The position numbers were made by a program, and so were the translations under genes. The notes beneath the pieces are model-generated. The model saw only the letters and a program-made list of their open reading frames with translations. It was not told where the DNA came from and did no database searches. A stretch of DNA of 64,000 bases, taken from assembly GCF_020521235.1 (NCBI RefSeq), contig NZ_BLAY01000007.1, positions 1 to 64,000 of the forward strand, written 5' to 3'. Positions 17,231-25,956 of the stretch are shown here, one piece after another; the first letter of the stretch is position 1, and each line of letters begins with the position of its first letter. The DNA comes from Microseira wollei NIES-4236 (GTDB lineage: Bacteria; Cyanobacteriota; Cyanobacteriia; Cyanobacteriales; Aerosakkonemataceae).

Positions 17231-20200
17231 ATGCTGAAAGTCAACGAGCGCACAATTGCGGATAACCCCTCACGCTTGGCGCAATGGGCCAAACGGGCGA
17301 TTGGACTTAGCGGGATACAAGTTAAAGTCCGGTTGCGAGAAAACAAGCTGCATATTCTCTGCGAAGGTCAAAGCTGTCCCGACAGGAAAATAGCATTGCA
17401 GCGGCTGCTTTTGGCACTCAAGGCGACCCAGATGGATACGCTGCTTCCTGCTAATCAAGCTCGGATTCACCAAGTGTTTCTTTACGGTCGGGTGTTGGGT
17501 CAAAAGCGCCCTGACTGGACAGAACAGATCGATCCCCATCGACTATTGCCAAAGGGGACAGGAGCGAGCCTCAGCCAGATCCAGAAGCCATTAGCAGCCT
17601 CGCCAAGGTCTGGGTTGGTAAAATCCACTTCACAGCAGTCACTCAGCTCTAGTGCGGATTTATTTTTGCAGGAGCAGGCGCGCGCTGGGGATACCTTGGC
17701 GATCGCTCGCTATTTAGGTTCGAGCCTCAAGTCTTTGGGGGTCAAGGTCAAGGTTGTTGCTAGACCTCTGCCTAAAAAGGAGGAAAGCCCTTTTGAAGGC
17801 GCTTTTGAAGATGGGGATCCCATCGAATCTCCTGCCCAAATCGGGTCGTCCTCTAGTGTGGTTCATCCAGCCAAACAACGCCGCCTTTGGGTGTTCTGCG
17901 AATCTGCCTACAGCCCCGATCCGTCGCTGCTAGCAACTCCGGTAATCCAACAGTTGCGCTCGCTGCGCCTCGAAGGGTTCCGGGATGGAGTAATTCTATC
18001 CCAGGTGACAGGTGAATCAACCCCAGAGTGGATGCTGCGGGTGGATCTGACACCCCCAGAAGAAATGCTCTCGCTTTGGGCAAGTTGGGGCGATGGGGAA
18101 TCGATCGTTCGCCTTCTATCCGGCGCGTTGGCGGAAGTGGGCATCGCCGTCACCGCCGTTCTCAAAGAATCGACGCTGCATATTTCTTGTCACCACACTA
18201 CCCTTCCCACCCATCCAAACAAACAACAGTGCATCAAAGCGATCGCGCCAATTTTAGAATCCCTCGCCCCCCGCAGTATCTTCGCCGCCACGATCTACGG
18301 TCACGAAGCGTTTGATGCACCGCCGGTATGGGTCGATTGGCTCGATTTACCAGCGGCGAAAAACCCCTCACTAGCAATGTCTGCCCTCGCCTTAGCCCAA
18401 GCAGGAGATGAGGGAGCGATCGCATTTTTACTCGGTCAATTGCTCAACCCCGATCTCGACACCCGTCTGGAAACTGGCGGTATTCGCATTCAAGTCCGGT
18501 TTAAAGACGATCTGTTGCACGTCATGACTGACGCCCCCGTTTGTCCCACCCAACAGCGCGTCGCCACCCTCACCGCCAAGTTCGTCCGCGACCTGGAAAT
18601 TACAGATTTATTAGGTGTAAAAATATACGGAAGAAGGGCGGGTCAAAAGCAACCCCTGTGGAATTACAGCGTAGATTTTGTCCCGCGCAAGCAGCCCGCG
18701 GCGGGAGGGGCGGTGGAGTTTCCCAAAACCGATGCTTACGCAGACGGGCTGCTGACCCAGGAAGGGGAAGAAAAGGAAGCGGGCTGGCAAACCGATGTCA
18801 AAAATGGCTGGCAGCAATTGACTGAAGGAATTGCCAATCATCTGGTGGGTTCGCAACTGTTCGTCGGCAGCGAAGAAGGGCAAAATTTGGCATCAGTACC
18901 GAGTCAAATCGGTTACGAAGGCTCAAAAGTCGCTGTGGTTTGGGGCACGGTAGGACTGATGCTGACGGCAGGGGTAGATTTAGTCATCGGTCAAATCTTG
19001 CAATCGCCAGTCAATCGAGCAAGTTCATCGTCGTTAGTAGGCACAAACTCACCCCAGACCACCAACGACGCGCTGGGGGGAATCGAACTTTCGCCAAAAG
19101 CTCTGCCGTCGCGCCGGGAATCGCGCCGCAACAAAGATGTATTCGATACTACCGGCTTTACTGAACCGGGCAACGTCAGCGTTAGTCTGGACGAGACGGG
19201 TCAAAACGCCAAGATTACCACCAACAAATCGTATTACCCCAGCTTCAACAACCCGCAATTAGACGAAAAACTGGCATTTTACCAGCAGCACGTAGCCAAA
19301 AATGGTCCGCCAGACGTTTTAATTGTAGGCAGTTCCAGAGCGCTGCGGGGCATAGAACCAGGTGCGTTGGAACAAGCCCTAGCGGCCCAGGGATATGGGA
19401 AAATCCAAGTATTTAACTTTGGCGTCAACGGCGCGACCGCCCAAGTAGTAGATTTAACGATCCGCCAAATTTTAACACCAGAACAATTACCGAAATTGAT
19501 TATTTGGGCCGATGGTGCGAGGGCATTTAACAGCGGTAGAACCGATGGCACATACCGGGCGATCGCCCAGTCGGCTGGGTATAGATTGTTAGCATCGGGT
19601 AGCCTTCCCAGACCCGGTGCAGTGGAAGACCCACCCGACAAATCCAATCAACCATTCGCCGCTACGTCAAAGGCATCGGGAGCGTCTGGTAATATTTTGG
19701 CAGTCAATTCCAAACAGATCGATTCCTGGTTAAATCAATCGTTGGCAAACCTATCGGCGACCTATCCGATGCGCGATCGCCTGCAAACTCTGTTGCAAGA
19801 CAGCATCGCCGCGACGCTGAATCATAACTCAGCATCGCAAACAGTTGAGTCCCCCGATGGAGTAAACCGAATCATGGGCGACTGGGATGGGTTTTATCCA
19901 GTGTCGATCCAGTTCGATCCGGAAACCTACTACGAACAACACGCCAAAGTCACCGGCGAATACGACAAAGACTATCAAAGTTTTCAACTGGGGGGTGACC
20001 AAGCGATCGCCCTAGAATCCCTAGTCCAGTTCACCCAAGCGCGGGAGATCCCTCTAGTTTTCATCAACCTACCCTTAACCGAAGAATACTTAGACACAGT
20101 GCGGCGTAAGTACGAACAAGAATTCACGCTGAACATGCTGCGCCTCTCCTTGAGTCGGGAATTTACCTTCCGGGACTGGAGTACCCTGTGGCCTAGTAAA

Positions 20201-20308
20201 AACGAATACTTCTCCGACCCCAGCCACCTCAACCGCTACGGCGCCGCCGCCGTCGCCGAGAGACTAGCACAAGACCCCCTAATCCCCTGGCCCAAACCGA
20301 AACAGTAA
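17231..20308 (+). CDS. four-repeat, membrane-anchored SGNH-like protein (DUF1574 type)
   Basis: A 1025-residue protein. The first 500 residues contain four diverged copies of one domain (about 10-105, 145-277, 280-375 and 385-500), each ending in an IYGR/W-D-like motif. A transmembrane helix follows (about 568-588, GTVGLMLTAGVDLVIG). The C-terminal half has SGNH/AlgJ-DltD-like blocks: VGSSRALRGIEP near residue 697, FNFGVNGAT, and the catalytic D-x-x-H pair in SDPSHLNRYG. Such proteins partner MBOAT acyltransferases in O-acylation of polysaccharides or wall polymers. The MBOAT gene follows immediately. ATG at 17231. The repeat domains probably act in the cytoplasm; their function is unknown. 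Confidence 0.85.
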   Translation: MLKVNERTIADNPSRLAQWAKRAIGLSGIQVKVRLRENKLHILCEGQSCPDRKIALQRLLLALKATQMDTLLPANQARIHQVFLYGRVLGQKRPDWTEQIDPHRLLPKGTGASLSQIQKPLAASPRSGLVKSTSQQSLSSSADLFLQEQARAGDTLAIARYLGSSLKSLGVKVKVVARPLPKKEESPFEGAFEDGDPIESPAQIGSSSSVVHPAKQRRLWVFCESAYSPDPSLLATPVIQQLRSLRLEGFRDGVILSQVTGESTPEWMLRVDLTPPEEMLSLWASWGDGESIVRLLSGALAEVGIAVTAVLKESTLHISCHHTTLPTHPNKQQCIKAIAPILESLAPRSIFAATIYGHEAFDAPPVWVDWLDLPAAKNPSLAMSALALAQAGDEGAIAFLLGQLLNPDLDTRLETGGIRIQVRFKDDLLHVMTDAPVCPTQQRVATLTAKFVRDLEITDLLGVKIYGRRAGQKQPLWNYSVDFVPRKQPAAGGAVEFPKTDAYADGLLTQEGEEKEAGWQTDVKNGWQQLTEGIANHLVGSQLFVGSEEGQNLASVPSQIGYEGSKVAVVWGTVGLMLTAGVDLVIGQILQSPVNRASSSSLVGTNSPQTTNDALGGIELSPKALPSRRESRRNKDVFDTTGFTEPGNVSVSLDETGQNAKITTNKSYYPSFNNPQLDEKLAFYQQHVAKNGPPDVLIVGSSRALRGIEPGALEQALAAQGYGKIQVFNFGVNGATAQVVDLTIRQILTPEQLPKLIIWADGARAFNSGRTDGTYRAIAQSAGYRLLASGSLPRPGAVEDPPDKSNQPFAATSKASGASGNILAVNSKQIDSWLNQSLANLSATYPMRDRLQTLLQDSIAATLNHNSASQTVESPDGVNRIMGDWDGFYPVSIQFDPETYYEQHAKVTGEYDKDYQSFQLGGDQAIALESLVQFTQAREIPLVFINLPLTEEYLDTVRRKYEQEFTLNMLRLSLSREFTFRDWSTLWPSKNEYFSDPSHLNRYGAAAVAERLAQDPLIPWPKPKQ

Positions 20309-20310
20309 TG

Positions 20311-20447
20311 GGTAATAGGTAATGGCGTTCCCAGGCAGAGCCGTGGGAACGAGGGTAATGGGTAATTTTAGATTGCAGATTGAAATTACCCATTAGCAAT
20401 TAGCAATCAGCAATTAGCAATTAGCAATTAGCAATTAGCAATTACCA
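20311..20447. repeat. STRR arrays and CGTTCCCAGG hairpin between operon genes
   Basis: The gap between the SGNH-like gene and the MBOAT gene is made of TGGGTAATAGGTAATGG units, one CGTTCCCAGGC...GTGGGAACG hairpin (20324-20353) and about seven TTAGCAA units (20393-20443). The MBOAT ATG follows the last unit by about 7 bases, so the array occupies the ribosome-binding region. Confidence 0.9.
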
Positions 20448-20450
20448 ATA

Positions 20451-21965
20451 ATGACCTTCATCTCGCTTTCCTACGGACTCTTCTTGCTGTGCGCCATCGC
20501 CCTCTACTGGTTAGTGCGACACCAGCGGTTACGATTGTGGATAATTCTAATTGCCAGCGTAGTCTTCTACGCCTCGTTGCAGTGGCAGTACATACCCCTG
20601 CTATTTGTCCTCATGCTGATTAACTTTCGCTTGGGACAAGCAATTGGCAAAAATAAATCCCAGAAACCTTCTGATGCCAACTGGCAGAATTATAACCAAG
20701 ATTGGCCTTTCATAGAAACAGACGGAAATCGCCGCCAAAAGCTGTTATCTTTAGGCATCGCGATCAACGTTTTTTTACTGTTGGGCTTCAAATACGTCCC
20801 CTTTATATTAAATTCCATCGGGCAGGTACTAAACTTGCCAATTCTCCAACAGCAAGCCAACTCCATCGGCACTAATATAATTGCACCTTTAGGAATTTCC
20901 TTCTTCTGCTTTGAGTGCATCGCCTACCTAATTGACGTGTATCGCGGTGCGCCTCCCACCCAGCAGTTTGATAAATTTGCCGCCTACAAACTGTTCTTTC
21001 CCAAACTAATTTCCGGGCCGATTACTCGCTATCATCATTTAGCAACACAGTTGAACCTGCTGCGGTTTCCCAATACCGAACAGATTGTCGAAGGATTGTG
21101 GTTAATTACCTGCGGTGCGGTTAAAAAATCCCTAATCGCAGATAGATTGGGAATATTAGTTAGTTTAAGCTTTGATAATTTAGAACGCGCAGGCAGCGGC
21201 GATATATGGTTGGCTACCTTCGCCTACGGATGGCAACTGTATCTAGATTTTAGCGCCTATGTGGATATTGCCCGTGGAAGTGCCTTACTTTTGGGATTGA
21301 ATTTACCCCAAAATTTTGACTTTCCCTATCTAACTACTAGCATTGCCGATTTTTGGCGGCGGTGGCACATTACCCTGGGAGATTGGTTGCGAAATTACCT
21401 TTATTTTCCTTTAGGAGGTTCGCGGCGAGGACTGCCACGTACCTGCATCAATCTATTAATTGTGATGCTAATTGCGGGGATTTGGCACGGTGCAGCTTGG
21501 GGATTTATTATTTGGGGTGGGTTGCACGGTTTCGCCTTAGTAGTTCACCGCATTACCGAAGCGATATCTAGTCGCATTTCCTTGCTAAAAACTTGGTGGG
21601 TAAGCGTACCTGGGATTATTTTTGCATGGCTGCTGACCCAAGGAATGGTTTTCACCTGTTGGATCTTTTTCCGCTTACCCAATTTAAAAGAAGCTGGATG
21701 GGCAATTCAGCATTTGTGGGGGCATCAAGGTGACGTGCAGTTTGCACAGAAAGTTTACGTAGAAGCAATGGGTTTAGACGGATTTCAAATCGCTTTATTG
21801 CTAGGAATTTTAGTAGCCGCGATGGGGCTTATTTTCGCATTTCAAAGAGGGTTAAAGTTACAGCTTAACTGGCCTGTTAAACTTCTATTAGTGCCAATTT
21901 GTCTGTATGCAGTGTGGTTGTTAGCGCCTCAAGAAGTATTACCTTATATTTATTTCGAGTTTTAG
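20451..21965 (+). CDS. MBOAT-family O-acyltransferase (AlgI/DltB-like)
   Basis: A 504-residue polytopic membrane protein with about 11 hydrophobic helices. The MBOAT signature is clear: a conserved membrane His in GIWHGAAWGFIIWGG near residue 345, preceded by DFWRRWHITLGDWLRNYLYFPLGGSRRG, as in AlgI and DltB. It would transfer an acyl group across the membrane to an acceptor on the outside, with the SGNH-like upstream protein finishing the transfer. Acceptor could be exopolysaccharide or a wall glycan. No Shine-Dalgarno is visible because the STRR array abuts the start. Length fits the family. Confidence 0.95.
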   Translation: MTFISLSYGLFLLCAIALYWLVRHQRLRLWIILIASVVFYASLQWQYIPLLFVLMLINFRLGQAIGKNKSQKPSDANWQNYNQDWPFIETDGNRRQKLLSLGIAINVFLLLGFKYVPFILNSIGQVLNLPILQQQANSIGTNIIAPLGISFFCFECIAYLIDVYRGAPPTQQFDKFAAYKLFFPKLISGPITRYHHLATQLNLLRFPNTEQIVEGLWLITCGAVKKSLIADRLGILVSLSFDNLERAGSGDIWLATFAYGWQLYLDFSAYVDIARGSALLLGLNLPQNFDFPYLTTSIADFWRRWHITLGDWLRNYLYFPLGGSRRGLPRTCINLLIVMLIAGIWHGAAWGFIIWGGLHGFALVVHRITEAISSRISLLKTWWVSVPGIIFAWLLTQGMVFTCWIFFRLPNLKEAGWAIQHLWGHQGDVQFAQKVYVEAMGLDGFQIALLLGILVAAMGLIFAFQRGLKLQLNWPVKLLLVPICLYAVWLLAPQEVLPYIYFEF

Positions 21966-21989
21966 TAGGGGCGGGTTTAGTTCTTAACA

Positions 21990-22024
21990 GAAACCCGGTT
22001 TTTTGGAAAAACCGGGTTTCTTTA
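21990..22024 (+). terminator. intrinsic-terminator-like hairpin after the MBOAT gene
   Basis: A perfect 14-bp stem (21990-22003 with 22007-22020, AAACCCGG family) with a 3-nt loop is followed by TTTAT, 24 bases after the MBOAT stop. It has the shape of a Rho-independent terminator, though it also belongs to a dispersed repeat family. Confidence 0.6.
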
Positions 22025-22054
22025 TGCCAAATCGAGGCTCCGCCTCGTGATTTT

Positions 22055-22262
22055 CGTTCCCAGGCTCTAGCCTGGGAACGAGATGGGGGAGGTTCTACCT
22101 CCTGGTTTTTCGTTCCCAGGCTCTAGCCTGGGAACGAGATGGGGGAGGTTTTTCGTTCCCAGGCTCTAGCCTGGGAACGAGATGGGGGAGGTTCTACCTC
22201 CTGGTTTTTCGTTCCCAGGCTGGAGTCTGGGAACGAGATGGGGGAGGTTCTACCTCCTGGTT
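22055..22262. repeat. four tandem CGTTCCCAGGCT hairpins
   Basis: Four copies start at 22055, 22111, 22154 and 22210. Each has a 12-bp CGTTCCCAGGCT stem closed by AGCCTGGGAACG and then GGGGGAGG...CCTCC, a second small hairpin. Three intervals are 56, 43 and 56 bp. Single relatives occur at 20324-20353 and 59927-59954, and a diverged one inside trpD near 58105. Confidence 0.95.
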
Positions 22263-22277
22263 TCTTAAGTTTCGATT

Positions 22278-22790
22278 TTAAGCAGCTAGAACGAAATCAA
22301 CATCACTTGCGCCTGCTGTTTGGCTTTGACCGGATGCAATCTTTTCGCCATTTACTTCGACGGCAAAAGGTGTATCGCTCATGTTAATATTGTAATCGGT
22401 TTGATCGCCGGTATATCCAACGCTGGCGATCATTTTACGGCCTTCATCTGTGTACTTGAAAGCCAGCATTTGATTTTTGGCTTTTTCGTTGTCGTAAGCC
22501 CAAATCACCATGTATTGTTGTCCCTGATAATCGAAAATTTTCGGAGGACGGTTGGGGACGTAACGACCTGGATCGCCGAAACTAGCATCGAGGAAACTTT
22601 GCACCGAACTTTCTTCAACGGTGGCATAAGCAACTTCTTCAGCCGAGGTTACTTCAGCATCGCCTTGGCTTTCATCTATGACTTCTTCTTTGCCACGATT
22701 TTGAAAATAATCTACTGCTAATTTAGTGCCAATTGCACCAACAGCAGCGATACCAGCCCCTACGAGAATGTTGCGAAGATTCATACTCAT
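22278..22790 (-). CDS. hypothetical protein with N-terminal membrane segment
   Basis: About 170 residues from the ATG at 22790, which has a good AGAGAAAAG ribosome-binding sequence; the frame is open further upstream but without a better start. A single hydrophobic helix (NILVGAGIAAVGAIGTKLAVDY) lies at the N-terminus, followed by a short acidic linker and a folded domain (FDYQGQQYMVIWAYDNEK, YNINMSDTPFAVEVNGE). No family recognised. It may be anchored at the inner membrane with a small soluble domain outside or inside. It is alone, convergent with the MBOAT operon and preceded by a hairpin-rich gap. Confidence 0.75.
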   Translation of the reverse strand: MSMNLRNILVGAGIAAVGAIGTKLAVDYFQNRGKEEVIDESQGDAEVTSAEEVAYATVEESSVQSFLDASFGDPGRYVPNRPPKIFDYQGQQYMVIWAYDNEKAKNQMLAFKYTDEGRKMIASVGYTGDQTDYNINMSDTPFAVEVNGEKIASGQSQTAGASDVDFVLAA

Positions 22791-23119
22791 CTTTTCTCTT
22801 TCTAGGTTGCAAGTGTTCAGGTTAATCGTACCACTGTTGAGGACGCTTGCGTCGAGGTAGAAATTCCAACATTGGCGGTTGGGTTTTCTACCTTGCAACC
22901 CAACCCACTACGATTGAACCGCCAGTCGCGATGCTATTGTCTTTAACCCAAAACAGCCAATTATCCTAATTTTTTATAAAAATTAATAATTATGGATGAA
23001 TAAAAACAAAAAATTGATGTAAATATGACTAAAGATGATTGCAGCAGCAATTCGAGAGGGTTTCTGTACGGGTTTAGCAGCGATATGCCTCCGGCACACT
23101 GCGCGAACGCAGCTAAAAA
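22791..23119. repeat. intergenic region with a 9-bp hairpin
   Basis: A GGTTGGGTT/AACCCAACC hairpin (22877-22885 with 22897-22905) lies about 90 bp upstream of the minus-strand hypothetical gene. Near 23083 is a GATATGCCTCCGGC...GCGAACGC repeat that recurs near 34160. No gene recognised in this gap. Confidence 0.7.
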
Positions 23120-23176
23120 ATGAACGATTTGGCAATATATTATCAGTATAATAGAGTAGGGAAAATCACACAAATT

Positions 23177-23181
23177 GGAGG
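23177..23181 (+). promoter_or_regulatory. Shine-Dalgarno supporting an ACG start for recR
   Basis: GGAGG at 23177-23181 lies 7 nt before ACG at 23189-23191. Starting there gives a 198-residue RecR, the family's usual length, beginning where orthologues begin. No ATG, GTG or TTG exists at that site; the ATG at 23120 has no good ribosome-binding sequence. Confidence 0.6.
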
Positions 23182-23188
23182 CAGTCCC

Positions 23189-23785
23189 ACGGTTTACACA
23201 CGCCCTTTGGCTCGTTTAATTGAGGAATTGCAGCGCTTGCCGGGAGTTGGCCCTAAAACCGCACAGCGCTTGGCTCTTCATATCCTAAAGCGCCCCGAGG
23301 CAGAGGTACAAGCTCTGGCACATGCTTTAGTCGAAGCAAAACAAAAAATCGGGCTTTGTTCGGTGTGTTTTCACTTATCGGCTGAGCCAGTTTGCGAAAT
23401 TTGTCGCAACCAAAATCGGGACGATACAACTATTTGCGTGGTAGCGGATTCTAAAGATTTGATTGCTTTAGAAAAAACCCGCGAGTATAGCGGCAAATAT
23501 CACGTTTTGGGTGGTGTAATTTCACCGATGGATGGCATTGGGCCGGAACAGCTTAATATTTCACCGTTGGTGCGGCGGGTGAGTCAACAAAGACCGAAAG
23601 AAGTGATTTTGGCAATTAGTCCGAGTGTAGAAGGAGAGACGACAACGCTTTATGTCGGTCAGTTATTAAAGCCTTTTACAAAAGTGACCCGAATTGCATT
23701 TGGTTTGCCGGTGGGTGGAGATTTGGAATATGCAGATGAAGTAACTTTGGCGCGTGCGTTGGAGGGTAGGAGGGAGTTGGATTAA
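23189..23785 (+). CDS. recR: recombination mediator RecR, probable ACG start
   Basis: RecR helps load RecA in the RecFOR gap-repair pathway. The protein shows a helix-hairpin-helix ([15 protein letters not shown]), a C4 zinc motif (CSVC...CEIC) and a Toprim domain ([29 protein letters not shown]), and ends ...[14 protein letters not shown]. The open frame reaches an ATG at 23120, which would add 23 residues without family support. The GGAGG-7-ACG arrangement suggests translation from ACG at 23189. This is either a true non-canonical start or an ATG-to-ACG change or error in the sequence. The call of RecR is secure; the start is the open point. Confidence 0.95.
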   Translation, partial: TVYTRPLARLIEELQRLPGVGPKTAQRLALHILKRPEAEVQALAHALVEAKQKIGLCSVCFHLSAEPVCEICRNQNRDDTTICVVADSKDLIALEKTREYSGKYHVLGGVISPMDGIGPEQLNISPLVRRVSQQRPKEVILAISPSVEGETTTLYVGQLLKPFTKVTRIAFGLPVGGDLEYADEVTLARALEGRRELD

Positions 23786-23794
23786 GCGCATGTG

Positions 23795-24002
23795 AGAAAC
23801 CCGGTTTTTCTAACAATACCTTCGCCAAAAAGCCGACACCCTTAAGGGTGTGGCTATACAAACAAAGCCCGCAAGACAAGGGCTGTAAGAATTTCAGCCC
23901 ACGCAGGTGGGCTTTGTTTGTGTAGCCCCATGCTTTAGCATGTGGGGGTGGGCGTTTCAGAAAATTGGCGCAGGTATTGTCTAAAAAACCGGGTTTTTTA
24001 CA
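23795..24002. repeat. palindromic repeat cluster downstream of recR
   Basis: An AAACCCGG arm, a partial copy of the TTTGTGTAG palindrome family (23830-23960; contains ACCCTTAAGGGTGT and AGCCCACGCAGGTGGGCTTTGTTTGTGTAG) and a second AAACCGGG arm near 23985. It could terminate recR and the convergent small gene. No gene recognised. Confidence 0.8.
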
Positions 24003-24003
24003 T

Positions 24004-24219
24004 TTAACCGGGTGTACGGCCTACAATATGGATCTGATCGGTGGCTATGCGATCGCTCGAATCTTGATTAAATGGATCTGACACTCGGTCATTGTCATTT
24101 GTCTGAACATCGGACTTAGCAGTATGGGGGACATCAATATCGTTATCCGAGGTAATTGTACCCGGATCGGGGGCGGAAGCGTCTACGGTTTTGGGGCGCT
24201 TGTGGATATCTAATTCCAT
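24004..24219 (-). CDS. small acidic hypothetical protein
   Basis: A 71-residue Asp-rich, low-hydrophobicity protein from the ATG at 24219, preceded by CTGGAGAAAAG. Likely disordered. It starts MELDIHKRPKT and ends HIVGRTPG. No domain recognised. Its strong ribosome-binding sequence and biased composition support coding, but it could be a poorly expressed or decaying gene. Convergent with recR. Confidence 0.5.
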   Translation of the reverse strand: MELDIHKRPKTVDASAPDPGTITSDNDIDVPHTAKSDVQTNDNDRVSDPFNQDSSDRIATDQIHIVGRTPG

Positions 24220-24302
24220 TTTCTTTTCTCCAGGAGCAAGAACTGGCAAGTGATACCATCATTGTGGAAAATTGGTTCGGAGTTTAAATCAGTCTCAGGT
24301 GC

Positions 24303-24478
24303 GAGGTAATGGCTAATTGCTAATGGCTAATGGCTAATTGTCTAGTGATATCATGTTCGTTCGCGGTGGTTGGGTATATTTGAAGGATTTGTAGCGCCAA
24401 CCAATTAGCAATTAGCAATTAGCAATTAGCAATTAGCAATTAGCAATTAGCAATTAGCAATTAGCAATTAGCAATTCC
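24303..24478. repeat. STRR arrays
   Basis: TGGCTAATTGC units (24307-24340) and about ten AATTAGC units (24402-24475) abut the stop codon of the HD hydrolase gene, which begins at 24482. Confidence 0.95.
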
Positions 24479-24481
24479 CAC

Positions 24482-25312
24482 TTATTGGTGTTCTACTCGA
24501 AATACATTCGCATAGAGATTAGCCACTATTTGCCTTCCTGCCATTGTCAGATCTAAGTAGTTTAATGCTGGTTCGATGTAAGGATAAACAATATTCCAGT
24601 AAAAATTAGGGTAATTCTGCCGCAAATGTCCGGGATTTTTGTAACCCAAATCTTTATTAACTCCTGTTTCTTCAAACTCGTAAAATAGCGCAGCAATTTT
24701 TTTCAGATAGCGCGGGTCGCTGAGTTGACCGATTAAATCGGCGGCGCGCACTAAACCGGGATAGTTAACTGTGTCTTGATGATCCTCATCTGCCGGGACG
24801 GGAAACCGAGTTAATTCTATGTTGCGCTTAATTGTTGCGGCATCAATCAGTTTGTTAGTGCCAAAACGCTCGTCAATAAATAGTTCGCCTCGGTCTACAT
24901 GATAAGGGGTAAGACTGGCATCTGTGCAGCCTAAAGGTAGAGAAACCATCGTATTTTCTAGACCAGTAGCATAGAGTCTTTCGGCTAACCGATCTTGCTG
25001 GCAAACTCCTTTAACGTATCCAATATCGTGGCACAGCAGAGAAATAATAAAGTGCAGCCAGTCTTCGCAAGTCACTCCACCCTCGCGGATGTGCTTGCCC
25101 CAAAGAATTTCCTGTCCTACTAAGGTAACGTAGATTGTATGTTCGACATTGTGATAAAGCGCATCGCTGTTGGCAATGTTTTCCAGCGCCATATTTCCAG
25201 CCCAACCGATGATATCGGCGTAATTTGGCTTCAAACCCCCGTAATTGCGACGGTAACCAGCCTGTAAGGTTTGAACAAAGCTATCAATCGTTACTGTTGT
25301 GGGATTAAACAT
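24482..25312 (-). CDS. HD-domain metal-dependent phosphohydrolase
   Basis: A 276-residue soluble protein of the HD superfamily. The metal-binding His and His-Asp are in YHNVEHTIYVT and LLCHDIGYVKGV, with further conserved acidic residues in VRAADLIGQLSD. Proteins of this cyanobacterial group are annotated as HD hydrolases without a proven substrate; nucleotide or cyclic-nucleotide hydrolysis is likely. The pair of metal motifs is complete. It stands alone between STRR arrays. ATG at 25312 with an AAAG-rich leader. A cyclic-nucleotide substrate would fit the cyclase and GAF proteins in the window, but this is inference. Confidence 0.88.
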   Translation of the reverse strand: MFNPTTVTIDSFVQTLQAGYRRNYGGLKPNYADIIGWAGNMALENIANSDALYHNVEHTIYVTLVGQEILWGKHIREGGVTCEDWLHFIISLLCHDIGYVKGVCQQDRLAERLYATGLENTMVSLPLGCTDASLTPYHVDRGELFIDERFGTNKLIDAATIKRNIELTRFPVPADEDHQDTVNYPGLVRAADLIGQLSDPRYLKKIAALFYEFEETGVNKDLGYKNPGHLRQNYPNFYWNIVYPYIEPALNYLDLTMAGRQIVANLYANVFRVEHQ

Positions 25313-25336
25313 GGCTTTACCCTGAATAAACGATTA

Positions 25337-25388
25337 GCATTGCGGTGGTAATTGGTAATGGCTAATTGCTAATTGCTAATTGCTAATT
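25337..25388. repeat. STRR arrays upstream of the HD gene
   Basis: TAATTGC/TAATGGC units in tandem about 30 bp upstream of the HD gene start, on the 5' side of that gene. Confidence 0.9.
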
Positions 25389-25423
25389 GGATTAAAAGGC
25401 AGTAGGGGCGGGTTTAACGAGAT

Positions 25424-25492
25424 CAGAAACCGGGTTTCGACCATGATCTCTTTCCTTGCTCAACAATTTTTCACAGAAACCCGGTTTCTTTC
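25424..25492. repeat. AAACCCGG-family inverted repeat
   Basis: Arms AGAAACCGGGTTTC near 25426 and CAGAAACCCGGTTTCT near 25475 face each other around a 35-nt spacer with ATTTTTC. Same family as the element at 12578. Confidence 0.85.
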
Positions 25493-25536
25493 CACAGATT
25501 GATTGGTAAAACCCGCCCCTACTCTTGACAAATACC

Positions 25537-25668
25537 CATTAGCCATTAGCCATTAGCCATTAGCCATTAGCCATTAGCCATTAGCCATTAGCCATTAGCC
25601 ATTAGCCATTAGCCATTAGCCATTAGCCATTAGCCATTAGCCATTAGCCATTAGCCATTAGCCATTAC
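25537..25668. repeat. long STRR array, about 18-19 units
   Basis: The longest run in the window: about 18-19 perfect ATTAGCC heptamers. It is intergenic, between the HD gene and the TIR protein gene. Nothing else is seen in 25313-25956 apart from this, the STRR and AAACCCGG repeats upstream, and a candidate promoter. Confidence 0.97.
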
Positions 25669-25887
25669 CAGATTCCATCCCAGGTATGTCTTATTAGTTT
25701 GCCCGCTCTTTTAATTAAAAACAACCAGAAAATTTCATGGATTTAGCAACCTTTCAAATTCTCCATTTTCAAAAACCTCATAAAATCTCAGGAAAGCTCA
25801 GTTAATCTGGCCAAATATTACACTTCTTAACCAAAATTAAAATAAAAAATTATCATTTTTTAGAATAAAATTTAAATTTGGGTGAGA

Positions 25888-25918
25888 TTGCTAGATTTGA
25901 ACGGGGAATAAGTATAAT
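25888..25918 (+). promoter_or_regulatory. candidate promoter of the TIR/AAA gene
   Basis: TATAAT at 25913-25918 with a loose TTGCTA -35 at 25888-25893 (19-bp spacing). It ends 38 bp upstream of the ATG at 25957; GGTGG precedes that ATG. The -10 is perfect, the -35 weak. Confidence 0.4.
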
Positions 25919-25956
25919 ACTTAAATTAAGCACATAAGAAAAACCACAGGTGGTTT

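Noticed and set aside
22081-22387. Plus-strand frames through the CGTTCCCAGG hairpins
   Set aside because: They are repeat translation products and overlap the real minus-strand gene.
25537-25668. CRISPR array
   Set aside because: The repeat unit is 7 bp and has no spacers, so it is an STRR array.
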